Assembly (NCBI GenBank): GCA_022708005.1
Contig: JAKIZN010000069.1
Span: 1-7,624 of the forward strand
Origin: Bacteroidota bacterium
GTDB taxonomy: Bacteria; Bacteroidota; Ignavibacteria; Kapaibacteriales; UBA2268
Reading direction: 5' to 3'
DNA length: 7,624 nt
The notes beneath the pieces are model-generated. The model was not told the DNA's origin, searched no databases, and worked only from the letters and a program-made list of their open reading frames with translations. This document shows, piece by piece, positions 1 to 7,083 of the stretch (its first letter is position 1; every line of letters starts with the position of its first letter). The position numbers and the translations under genes were made by a program.

Positions 1-858
1 GAATTGCGATTTGATTAATTGTAGCTGCTCTTTTGCTACGTCGGCATCTTCTATTCTCGAAATTGCTGCGTTGTAGTTTGTAATTTGACCTTTGAGCAAA
101 TCTTCTTGCGAAGTTAAACGATTGACCACTCCACCAAGATAAGATGCTACTTTATTAACGTTATCAATAGCTTCTGCAAGTGAGGTTAAAGTTGCAGGTA
201 AATGTGAATCGTCGAATATACCAAGATCGTCTGCAACAACCATATTCAGAGCTCTTAGATCTAACCCAGTTACTCCAGCAAATTTGTCTGTGGACATTGA
301 ATTAACGTTAAAGTAATGGCTGCTCACGTTGAAGTCGATATTGCCAAAAGTCATATCAACGCCAAGCGTTAATAGCTCGTGCCGAGCGTTTGTACCGATT
401 ACATAGTCGGCAGAATAAGTGCCGTCAAGCAACTGCCGCCCACCAAACACGGTAGAATCTACTACGGTTTGAACTTGCTGCGCCATTCTATACGCAGCTT
501 TAGCAAGAGCGATTTTCTCGTCGGTGCCCATTGCACCTGATGCTGCTGTGGCAGCGCCTTCTTTGATAGTATTTAATAGATTATAGATATTATCTAATGA
601 ATCCATTAAAATATTTGATACGTTTGAAGCATCGCCTACAGCCGATAAAGCTGCCCTTAATGCTCCGTTCCTTGCGTGCAATGCACGTGATGTAATATAT
701 CCCGACACATCATCGGCTGCGTTGTTTATTCGCTTGCCCGTCGAGAGTCGCAACTGTCGAAGCGATACGTCTCTGTTCGATACTTCCAGAGAATTATAAG
801 CATTCTCCGCAGAGATATTCGTCCGTATGCGAGCGTTTCCTCCAATTGCAAATGGCAT
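1..858 (-). CDS. Flagellin, 5' part (C-terminus beyond the window edge)
   Basis: This gene encodes the exported subunit that polymerises into the flagellar filament. Reading down from the ATG at 858-856 gives 286 codons with no stop before the left edge. The N-terminal helical D0/D1 region is clear: RIRTN at residues 10-14 and the conserved STGKRINNAADDVSG stretch at 39-53. A VFGGRQLLDG motif ends the first D1 segment. The C-terminal D1/D0 helix begins with SRIEDADVAKE at 267-277, followed by IKSQ, which is the usual flagellin C-terminal signature. Only the last few dozen residues should be missing, so the whole protein is probably a little over 300 residues: a compact flagellin with a small variable centre. 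As expected for a type III flagellar export substrate, no cleavable signal peptide is seen. The start is fixed by a strong AGGAGGTG ribosome site. It is transcribed away from the kinase operon. The exact paralog (fliC, fla or hag type) cannot be told from the sequence. Confidence 0.95.
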   Translation of the reverse strand, partial: MPFAIGGNARIRTNISAENAYNSLEVSNRDVSLRQLRLSTGKRINNAADDVSGYITSRALHARNGALRAALSAVGDASNVSNILMDSLDNIYNLLNTIKEGAATAASGAMGTDEKIALAKAAYRMAQQVQTVVDSTVFGGRQLLDGTYSADYVIGTNARHELLTLGVDMTFGNIDFNVSSHYFNVNSMSTDKFAGVTGLDLRALNMVVADDLGIFDDSHLPATLTSLAEAIDNVNKVASYLGGVVNRLTSQEDLLKGQITNYNAAISRIEDADVAKEQLQLIKSQF

Positions 859-862
859 TAGA

Positions 863-870
863 CACCTCCT
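863..870 (-). promoter_or_regulatory. Strong Shine-Dalgarno of the flagellin gene
   Basis: On the minus strand AGGAGGTG lies four bases before the ATG. It is an almost full match to the 16S rRNA 3' end, fixes the flagellin start, and fits a highly expressed gene. Its GGAGG core can pair with CCTCC in the loop of the leader hairpin just upstream. Confidence 0.85.
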
Positions 871-877
871 GTGTTAT

Positions 878-906
878 GTAATGGTGCAGGGGGAGGCAAC
901 CATTAC
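878..906 (-). promoter_or_regulatory. Hairpin in the flagellin 5' leader
   Basis: Perfect 8-base arms, GTAATGGT (906-899) and ACCATTAC (885-878), enclose a C-rich loop and sit about eight bases upstream of the Shine-Dalgarno. Two inner G-C pairs can form if A898 is bulged. The loop carries CCTCC (896-892 on the minus strand), which is complementary to the GGAGG of the flagellin ribosome site; two G-U pairs can extend the match. The arms are read directly from the sequence. A role in mRNA stability or translational control of flagellin is inference. Confidence 0.5.
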
Positions 907-964
907 TTTCCTTTATAAAATTAACTTAAAATTTAATCCTATTGCAATGAACTTGTGAAAATAT

Positions 965-980
965 TTCAACTTGTATGCCA
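965..980 (-). promoter_or_regulatory. Possible sigma-54-type promoter for flagellin
   Basis: The minus strand reads TGGCATACAAGTTGAA. Compared with the sigma-54 pattern TGGCAC-N5-TTGCA, it has the essential GG at -24 and the correct spacing to the -12 element. The -12 dinucleotide is GA rather than GC, which is a real weakness. It would give a leader of about 95 bases containing the hairpin at 878-906. A competing reading in the same place is a sigma-70 promoter, TTGAAA, 17 bases, TGCAAT. No convincing sigma-28 (FliA) site was found upstream of this flagellin. Confidence 0.3.
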
Positions 981-1025
981 AAGAGTTTTTGTGATAATAA
1001 TAATTCGCTCTTGTGGCATTTCTTT

Positions 1026-1042
1026 GCAATTCTTTCAATTGC
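1026..1042. repeat. Short perfect inverted repeat upstream of the flagellin promoter candidate
   Basis: GCAATT and AATTGC flank a five-base centre (CTTTC). It lies 46 to 62 bases upstream of the candidate -24 element on the flagellin strand, a plausible place for an activator. In AT-rich DNA a six-base dyad can arise by chance. Confidence 0.3.
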
Positions 1043-1212
1043 TCGAAAACTAATAGAAATAACTTTGCCATATTTTTATGCACTTGCTTTTGAAGTAGCT
1101 GTCAGCAAGATGAAACAAAGGAATAATCTGTGTTTCCAACTGATATAGCGGCTTGATCGGAGCTGTGCCACTTTATTGAATAGACTTGAGTTATTTGTTT
1201 ATTCTTATTCAC

Positions 1213-1358
1213 TTGGCTAATATTCACCGTACTTATTATGCAAAAAGCGCTGCCGCCGCTAATAATAATTTTTCTGAAAAATTAAAAATCATTACTGCAA
1301 GTTCCTTAAATATCGAGAAAAATAGTAGATAAATATTCAATAGTATAATATTAGCCAA
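1213..1358. repeat. Pair of perfect 12-bp inverted repeats 122 bases apart
   Basis: TTGGCTAATATT at 1213-1224 recurs in reverse complement as AATATTAGCCAA at 1347-1358. The match is perfect for 12 bases and stops on both sides. The 122-base interior contains the 19-bp palindrome at 1266-1284. Possible meanings are two copies of a regulator site in opposite orientation, the terminal repeats of a tiny relic element, or the stem of a long structured RNA. The sequence does not decide between these. No target-site duplication was evident. Confidence 0.6.
1266..1284. promoter_or_regulatory. 19-bp perfect palindrome, possible operator
   Basis: TAATTTTTCTGAAAAATTA has 9-base arms around a single central base, with no mismatch. 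This 9-1-9 form is the geometry of many dimeric-repressor sites such as those of the Fur family, but the bases do not match a Fur box and I assign no regulator. It lies about 160 bases upstream of the kinase operon promoter candidate and about 300 bases upstream of the flagellin one. The AT-rich context raises the chance of a random palindrome. Confidence 0.4.
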
Positions 1359-1399
1359 CACTTTATGTCTTATATTGTCAAATAAGTTTATCGTGATTA

Positions 1400-1411
1400 T
1401 AGCGTTCGCTA
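1400..1411. repeat. Small GC-containing dyad upstream of the kinase operon promoter
   Basis: TAGCGTTCGCTA has 5-base arms around TT. It stands out because it is relatively GC-rich within an AT-rich stretch, and it lies 33 bases upstream of the candidate -35 element of the kinase operon. An activator or repressor site is possible but unsupported beyond its symmetry and position. Confidence 0.25.
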
Positions 1412-1443
1412 CGGCTTGAAATAATTTTTTTATTTTAACGAAT

Positions 1444-1472
1444 TTGCTAAAAAATAAAAATAATCTTATACG
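1444..1472 (+). promoter_or_regulatory. Possible sigma-70 promoter of the kinase operon
   Basis: TTGCTA at 1444-1449 and TATACG at 1467-1472 are separated by the optimal 17 bases. Each hexamer matches its consensus at four of six positions. Transcription would begin near 1479, leaving a leader of about 37 bases before the GTG start. It is the best-spaced candidate I found close to the gene, but AT-rich DNA yields many such matches. Confidence 0.35.
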
Positions 1473-1515
1473 TTTAAAGCAACTATATACCTGAATATTA
1501 ACAATAAATTCAGCG

Positions 1516-4500
1516 GTGGCGATATTGAAAAATTTTTACAACACTTTATCTTTAGTTACAGAAAAGCTGAAAATAGGGTTGCCCGACGTAGACGCATCAA
1601 AATCTGATACGTTGCGAAATATTATTTTAGATTTCTTGAACATTGCGCAATCAAATACGTTAAAATTTACAAGCGAGTATGGCAGAGAAGCAATTCTTAT
1701 TTATAATAGGGAAGTTTCGGATAGCGATATAAAATTGCCTGCTTTTAATAGGTCAGCCTCCCCACTTGCTCCGTCAGAGCTATTATATACGCTGGAAAAA
1801 GATAGCTTACGGGTAGATTGCTACTTTAGGGCAAGCTATAGAGGCACCTTTATTTTTGACAATAAAAATACAATGATATGCGAAGGTTGCGACGAACTTT
1901 TTGCCGTAAGTTTTAATACGCTATTAGCCCTATATTTTGAAAGATATGAGATAGTTAGCGAATCGTTTCTTGCAATGAGAGACGAAATAGATAAGCTGAC
2001 TACAAAAGAAAAACAGATAACTAGTATGCATGATCACCTACAGCTTTTGCTAAAAGCGATAGATAGTGTAGTTAATATAATGTATATAGATATACAAGGC
2101 ACAATAACATACGTCAATGATAAGTATTTAGAGACGTTCGGATATGAAAGGGGCGAAATAATTGGCGAAAAATATCCTACTTTTATAGCGGAGCACTACG
2201 AGGAGAGCTTTTTTGAAGGAATCCGAAAAACTTTACTAAGCAATAAAGTTTGGCAAGGTGAATCTAAAATTAAAGTAAAAACTGGAGGATATCTATGGCT
2301 TGAGATTATACTCGCGCCTGTGCTCGACGAAAATGCAAAAGTCTATCAATATATTGCTATTGGAAGCGATATTACAAAACTGAAAATGGCAGCAGAATAC
2401 AAAATTGTCTTATCTCAAATACTTGAGCAAAGCCCAGTTTCAATTATCTTGACAGACCCACAAGGCACGATACAGTATGTTAACACTTGGTTCGAGCAAG
2501 CAACTGGCTATTCGTTTAACGAAGCTGTAGGTAAAAACCCGAGAATTTTGAAATCTGACACAATGTCAGATAGTGAATATAAATTATTATGGGAAGAAAT
2601 CTCTAAAGGTAGTACCTGGCGCGGGATATTACACAATAGGAAGAAAGACGGCACTCTATATTGGGCAGTGTCTTCAATATCAGCTATTTTTAACCAAGAG
2701 GGTGAAATAATACACTATATAGGTGCGTACAAAGACATTACAGCGCAAAAGCATTACGAGTTTCAGCTTGTCAACGCTCTTTCGTTGCACGCCGCTATAC
2801 TTGAAGCCGTTGAAGAAGGTATTTTGGCTCTTGATGCTAACCGCAGTATCACTGGATATAACAGCCAGTTTCTTAATATGTGGGATATAGATGGTCCGCT
2901 TGAGTCTTTTAAGAGTACAAATGATATACTCAATTTTATACGTCCATTAGTTTTCGAGCCTGAAGTGGTCGAAAGAAAGCTAAATCGGCTTTTCGAGCAT
3001 CCAGAGGATGATTTTTCCGATACGTTATATCTAAAATCTGGAGCAGTTTTTGAGTTTGCTTCCAAGCCTCAGTTTTTAGATGGTGCGGTCAATGGGCTTG
3101 TTTGGTCGTTCAGAGATGTTACCGAGCAGAAGTCAGCGGAGGATAAGCTATTATGGTATGCTCAGGACTTAGAATTAGCAAACTTGTCGCTCGAGGAGCA
3201 ATCTGTGAAGATGTCCGCAACGCTGTCGGAGCTCGAAAAAGCAAAAGAAGCAGCAGAGGCAGCAACCACAGTAAAAAGCGAGTTTTTAGCAAATATGAGC
3301 CATGAGATTAGAACGCCTCTCAATGCTATTTTGGGATTTTCGCAATTATTGCTTGATGAGGCAGAAAATAGCCAATGCAGAAACTACGCAGAAGCAATTT
3401 TTACAAGTGGAAAAAACTTATTGCAACTAATTAATGATGTGTTAGACTTATCGAGAATTGAGTTTGGGCGGTTAGAGATACATTACGACAGCATAGATAT
3501 ACAAACTACGCTTCGGGAAGTTAGAGATATTTTTTTATTAAACGCCAACAAAAAGAATATCAAACTTAAAATAGAAACCGATGGGCATTTTCCAAAGCGA
3601 ATAAGAATTGACGAAATACGGCTCAGGCAAATATTATTTAATTTGGTAGGCAATGCTGTAAAATTCACAGAGAAGGGATCGGTCAAAGTTCTTGCGTCGG
3701 TGAGTTCAATAAACTACAAAGAAAGAAAAATGGATTTCACCATCAGTGTGAGAGATACCGGCATCGGCATTCCCGAAGACCAGCAAGAGATAATATTTGA
3801 GTCATTCAGGCAGGTGAGCGGGCAAAGCATTCGTAAATACGGAGGCACAGGATTAGGGCTTAGTATTACAAAAAGGTTGGTTGAACTTATGGGCGGAACA
3901 ATTGAATTAGAAAGTGTCGTTGGCGAATATTCTCTTTTCACGGTTAAATTTAAAGATGTCTATTTTGATGATGATGTGCAAATTGCGTCTGGCAAACTAG
4001 TCTATGACGTTAGCCAAAGAAACCAGTATTTTCAGAAAATTAAGATATTGATTGCTAGCGAATCGGAGGTTACTCGCAGAGAAATGGCTGAAAAACTGAG
4101 CGGATATAATATCGAGCGCATGGAGGCTGCAAGCGGTAAAGAAGCGATAGAAATAGCAACTCAAAAAATGCCCGCATTAATTTTTATAGATACTCGTATG
4201 CAATTTATGACTGGCGCAGCCGCTGCGGCTGTGTTGAAATCTAACCCGTCAACTAAAGAGATTCCAATTATTGCAATGATTAGTTCATCTTTCGATGCAT
4301 ATAACTACGCGAATGTTGGCTTCGCTAACTTCTTGATGAAGCCAGTTGATGAAGAAGTTTTAATTCAAGAAATAAAAAAACACATAAAAACTGTCGCAGA
4401 AGTTAATAAAAAAATTGATATAACGACTTTGCAACTTACTAGCACTCCTCGAGATGGCGCGATTTCGGCTGATATAGAGATTAATATGGATAGGCTGGAA

Positions 4501-4779
4501 TGCGAAAAACTGCTAAATACGCTCAAGAACGATCTATTTGAAAATTGGGAGCTCGTAAGAAAAAGCTCTGTTATTAGCGATATTATTATTTTTGCGAATA
4601 AATTGATAGAATTTGGCAAGGAGTCTGGCTTTTCTGCAATAATAGACTATGGCGAAACCTTGCATAAGCAAGCCAAATCATTTGATTTTGAAAAATTTCC
4701 AGTAACATTGCAGGAATTCCCAGAAATAGTAGAGACATTTGCTAAAAAAGTTGAGGAGAAGTATGGCAAATTTACCTAA
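1516..4779 (+). CDS. Soluble triple-PAS hybrid histidine kinase with a degenerate receiver
   Basis: This 1087-residue protein should sense a cytoplasmic signal and autophosphorylate. In order: an unrecognised N-terminal domain (about 1-150) with C102, C122 and C125; three PAS domains (about 176-287, 298-412, 420-537); a coiled coil (about 540-588); HisKA with phospho-acceptor H596 in a SHEIRTPLN box; and HATPase_c with N709/N713, DTGIGIP at 747-753 and GGTGLGL at 776-782. The second PAS has the W368...NRKKDG pattern shared with flavin-binding PAS domains of NifL type; flavin binding is inference. A receiver-like domain (about 841-960) keeps D892 and K942, but its acidic pair is replaced by S848/E849 and the usual Thr is I922. 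A helical tail (about 1000-1085) matches that of the next gene. No membrane segment is seen. The GTG start lacks a Shine-Dalgarno. An in-frame TGA at 1492 bars extension, and TTG at 1525, preceded by GGTGG, is an alternative. Confidence 0.92.
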   Translation: MAILKNFYNTLSLVTEKLKIGLPDVDASKSDTLRNIILDFLNIAQSNTLKFTSEYGREAILIYNREVSDSDIKLPAFNRSASPLAPSELLYTLEKDSLRVDCYFRASYRGTFIFDNKNTMICEGCDELFAVSFNTLLALYFERYEIVSESFLAMRDEIDKLTTKEKQITSMHDHLQLLLKAIDSVVNIMYIDIQGTITYVNDKYLETFGYERGEIIGEKYPTFIAEHYEESFFEGIRKTLLSNKVWQGESKIKVKTGGYLWLEIILAPVLDENAKVYQYIAIGSDITKLKMAAEYKIVLSQILEQSPVSIILTDPQGTIQYVNTWFEQATGYSFNEAVGKNPRILKSDTMSDSEYKLLWEEISKGSTWRGILHNRKKDGTLYWAVSSISAIFNQEGEIIHYIGAYKDITAQKHYEFQLVNALSLHAAILEAVEEGILALDANRSITGYNSQFLNMWDIDGPLESFKSTNDILNFIRPLVFEPEVVERKLNRLFEHPEDDFSDTLYLKSGAVFEFASKPQFLDGAVNGLVWSFRDVTEQKSAEDKLLWYAQDLELANLSLEEQSVKMSATLSELEKAKEAAEAATTVKSEFLANMSHEIRTPLNAILGFSQLLLDEAENSQCRNYAEAIFTSGKNLLQLINDVLDLSRIEFGRLEIHYDSIDIQTTLREVRDIFLLNANKKNIKLKIETDGHFPKRIRIDEIRLRQILFNLVGNAVKFTEKGSVKVLASVSSINYKERKMDFTISVRDTGIGIPEDQQEIIFESFRQVSGQSIRKYGGTGLGLSITKRLVELMGGTIELESVVGEYSLFTVKFKDVYFDDDVQIASGKLVYDVSQRNQYFQKIKILIASESEVTRREMAEKLSGYNIERMEAASGKEAIEIATQKMPALIFIDTRMQFMTGAAAAAVLKSNPSTKEIPIIAMISSSFDAYNYANVGFANFLMKPVDEEVLIQEIKKHIKTVAEVNKKIDITTLQLTSTPRDGAISADIEINMDRLECEKLLNTLKNDLFENWELVRKSSVISDIIIFANKLIEFGKESGFSAIIDYGETLHKQAKSFDFEKFPVTLQEFPEIVETFAKKVEEKYGKFT
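4753..4758 (+). promoter_or_regulatory. Shine-Dalgarno deciding the second kinase start
   Basis: GAGGAG sits inside the last codons of the first kinase gene, four bases before ATG 4763. It supports that ATG over the upstream in-frame TTG at 4739, which has no comparable site. Confidence 0.8.
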
Positions 4780-7075
4780 ATTATATAGCAACACAAATAG
4801 CAAATCTTATGAAAAAAGTATTGTAATAATATCCGAGACTGATAGCCAAGCTATAGTTTCCATAAATTTCTTGACCAATAAGGGTTTTGCTGTTAGACAG
4901 GTTTCGCTGAGCGAGCTGCAATCGGTGAAAAATATTGCGGCAGAACTCAGCATAATTATATTAATAGTCGAGTCGGATGATGAATATATTAGCTTTATGC
5001 AGCAAATCAGAGATTTCCTATCCGAGATAAGCGTTGTAGTTGTACACAACGGTATCGACGAAGCAACACTCGAAAAGTATAAAGCTGATAGCAATTGCTG
5101 GTTTTTTCAAATGCCGATAAAGGAAGGAACTATTGAAAACTTTATCATATTCTTAAGTTCGCTTATTGATCCTTGCTCTCGCAATTTCACATCTATCATT
5201 CAAACGGATATTGCTGAAGCAAAAATATTAGAAGACGGAAAAGGGCTGTTGCAGTCTATTTTAGAGTCTGTGGCAGTTGGTATCATGCTTGTCGACTCTG
5301 CTGGTATTATTAGGAATATAAATAATGCTGGTTGTTCAATATACGATTACGTCGAAGAAGAAATAGTCGGCAGGCATTTCCGCGAGTTCCTGCCCGATTA
5401 TGCCCAAAGGCTTGGCAGCAGTTTGATAGATAGAATTTTGCTCAATGGGTATAAAGAGAAAGCAGAATTTTTGATAAAAACAAAGCATGGCGAAGGCAGA
5501 TACGTATCTTTCTATTTTAATATTATGCTTAAAGATGATGGCAGCAAGCATGCTGTCGCAGCTTTTTCGGACGTTACTAACATTAGAAAGTCCGAAAAAG
5601 ATTTGATAGTCTCAAAAGAGCAAGCGGAAGTTGCCAATAAGCTCAAAAGTGAATTTCTTGCCAATGTTAGCCATGAAATTAGAACGCCGCTCAATAGCAT
5701 TATCGGATTTGCTAACGTATTGCTCGGCTCAGGTGTTTCCGAAAAGCAAGCTGAATATTTGCGGCAAATAGAAGGCTCTGGCAAAGATTTGCTCGATATG
5801 ATTAATGATGTTATTGATTTGTCTAAAATTGAAGCAGGGCTATCCACAGTTGCCATTACTCTATTTAACGTATATGATATGTTAAGTTCTATTTTTGACA
5901 AGTATAAGTGCTGCGCAAGTGAAAAAAATATTAATTTGATACTGCATATAGACAGCAATATGCCTGTAAGGATTTACTCTGATGAACTTAAATTAAGGCA
6001 AATAATAGACAATCTTATTGAAAATGCGATTAAAAATACTGATAGCGGGTATGTTAAATTTGCGATTGTGCCACTTGCTACTGACGTAGATAGCGGATTA
6101 ATTGATATAGCAATTACCGTCGAAGACACCGGAAGCGGCATACCTAGCGACCTGCTCGAAAGAATATTTGAGCCGTTTGCTAAGTTACATTTTACGTCGG
6201 CTAAAGATACAGCAGGGCTTGGCACAGGGCTAGCGTTAGTTAAACGAATATCTGACATTTTGCAGGCTAAAATAGCAGTTGATACGGTTGTGGGCAAAGG
6301 TTCAAAGTTCACTCTTACTATGAAGAGTTTGAAATTTGTTCTATTTGTCAATTATGCTCTATCTGTCCAGAGGGAGTGCTTTATTAGGTCTTTAAAGCCA
6401 ATAGCGGTTTGCTTGGAAAATGATGATTTGGCTTATGCTACGGTATCGAAACAACTCACTAATGCGTCTATCGATACGTATAGAGCCACTTCAGGCGAAC
6501 AAGCATTAGATCTCGCGTCTAAAATATTTCCACAGATAATAATAGCAAATGCTTCATCTTTAGACGACTTTTCGGAAACTGTCGCGAAGTTGAAACAAAA
6601 TATTAAAAATTTTAGCACGCCGATTATTTTAATTGGGGACTACGCAGGAGCAGATTTATCTTCCGAAGTTCACCTTTTGAGTGATCCATTTGATACTGAC
6701 GCCTTGAATACATTGTTGCAGCAACTGCACCCTTCGATAGTTAACGAGTCGGAGTGCTTTAGGAGTAGTGCTGAAACTGATGATGATATTTGCTGCTTGG
6801 AGTTCCTTGACGAGCTGCCCGATGAGTTTTTGCGTGTTATGCAGTCTGAAATAATCAAAGATTATGGAATAGTGATAAAATCGTCAGTTGTCGATGATAT
6901 TATAAAGTTTGCTCAAAAAATCAAGGATTTGGCTGAAAATTATAGCTTGAAGAAAATGGCAAGCTACGCGAGCAAGCTTCTTGCGCAAGCTAAGGAGTTT
7001 GATTTTAGCAATCTGCCTTCGACGCTGAAAGAGTTCAATTCGTTTATTGAAATAATTAACAAAATAGATAGATAG
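4763..7075 (+). CDS. Soluble PAS histidine kinase flanked by two pseudo-receivers
   Basis: This protein has 770 residues from ATG 4763, which overlaps the previous gene by 17 bases and suggests translational coupling. In order: an N-terminal receiver-like fold (about 19-130) with S24/E25 in place of the acidic pair, E70 at the phospho-acceptor position and M117 for the conserved Lys; a PAS domain (about 160-275); HisKA with H304 in SHEIRTPLN; HATPase_c with N417/N421, DTGSGIP at 455-461 and a variant G2 box GLGTGLAL (485-492); a second receiver-like domain (about 545-665) with L551/E552 for the acidic pair, N596 for the Asp and D641 for the Lys; and a helical tail (about 680-765). The kinase core looks active. 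Neither receiver can accept phosphate in the normal way, so both are probably regulatory or binding modules; alternatively they are decaying. No membrane segment is seen. It is a partial paralog of the first kinase, sharing the core and the C-terminal layout. Confidence 0.92.
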   Translation: MANLPKLYSNTNSKSYEKSIVIISETDSQAIVSINFLTNKGFAVRQVSLSELQSVKNIAAELSIIILIVESDDEYISFMQQIRDFLSEISVVVVHNGIDEATLEKYKADSNCWFFQMPIKEGTIENFIIFLSSLIDPCSRNFTSIIQTDIAEAKILEDGKGLLQSILESVAVGIMLVDSAGIIRNINNAGCSIYDYVEEEIVGRHFREFLPDYAQRLGSSLIDRILLNGYKEKAEFLIKTKHGEGRYVSFYFNIMLKDDGSKHAVAAFSDVTNIRKSEKDLIVSKEQAEVANKLKSEFLANVSHEIRTPLNSIIGFANVLLGSGVSEKQAEYLRQIEGSGKDLLDMINDVIDLSKIEAGLSTVAITLFNVYDMLSSIFDKYKCCASEKNINLILHIDSNMPVRIYSDELKLRQIIDNLIENAIKNTDSGYVKFAIVPLATDVDSGLIDIAITVEDTGSGIPSDLLERIFEPFAKLHFTSAKDTAGLGTGLALVKRISDILQAKIAVDTVVGKGSKFTLTMKSLKFVLFVNYALSVQRECFIRSLKPIAVCLENDDLAYATVSKQLTNASIDTYRATSGEQALDLASKIFPQIIIANASSLDDFSETVAKLKQNIKNFSTPIILIGDYAGADLSSEVHLLSDPFDTDALNTLLQQLHPSIVNESECFRSSAETDDDICCLEFLDELPDEFLRVMQSEIIKDYGIVIKSSVVDDIIKFAQKIKDLAENYSLKKMASYASKLLAQAKEFDFSNLPSTLKEFNSFIEIINKIDR

Positions 7076-7078
7076 GAG
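7074..7078 (+). promoter_or_regulatory. Shine-Dalgarno of the third kinase, overlapping the previous stop codon
   Basis: AGGAG begins within the TAG stop (7073-7075) of the second kinase and lies five bases before ATG 7084. This tight join implies that all three genes are on one transcript and translated in succession. Confidence 0.8.
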
Positions 7079-7083
7079 TAGTT

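Larger units (their letters stand above)
859..1515. other. Divergent intergenic region between flagellin and the kinase operon
   Basis: These 657 bases hold no gene I can support. The two flanking genes point away from each other, so both promoters should lie here and no terminator is expected. The region is strongly AT-rich. What I see is the leader hairpin and promoter candidate on the flagellin side, a dyad at 1026-1042, a 12-bp inverted repeat pair at 1213-1224 and 1347-1358, a 19-bp palindrome at 1266-1284, a smaller dyad at 1400-1411, and a promoter candidate at 1444-1472. The length is large for two simple promoters, and the dyads suggest binding sites for one or more regulators. An uncharacterised small RNA cannot be excluded. 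Confidence 0.7.

Noticed and set aside
1014..1028. Plus-strand TGGCAT...TTTGCA resembling a sigma-54 promoter
   Set aside because: The GG to GC spacing is nine bases where sigma-54 needs ten, and the position is about 490 bases from the kinase start.
975..1148. 57-codon plus-strand reading frame with a hydrophobic stretch in the intergenic region
   Set aside because: No ribosome site before its ATG, in a gene-start region of a strain that uses good Shine-Dalgarno sequences; it overlaps the flagellin promoter candidate and resembles no known protein.
4739..4762. TTG at 4739 as the start of the second kinase
   Set aside because: It would deepen the overlap and has no ribosome site, whereas ATG 4763 has GAGGAG at the right distance.
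4500..4779. HPt domain at the end of the first kinase
   Set aside because: H1050 is not in an HPt motif and is Leu at the equivalent place in the second kinase.
5512..6351. Long minus-strand reading frames antisense to the second kinase
   Set aside because: They lie opposite well-conserved kinase domains, show serine- and leucine-rich translations typical of antisense frames, and lack ribosome sites.
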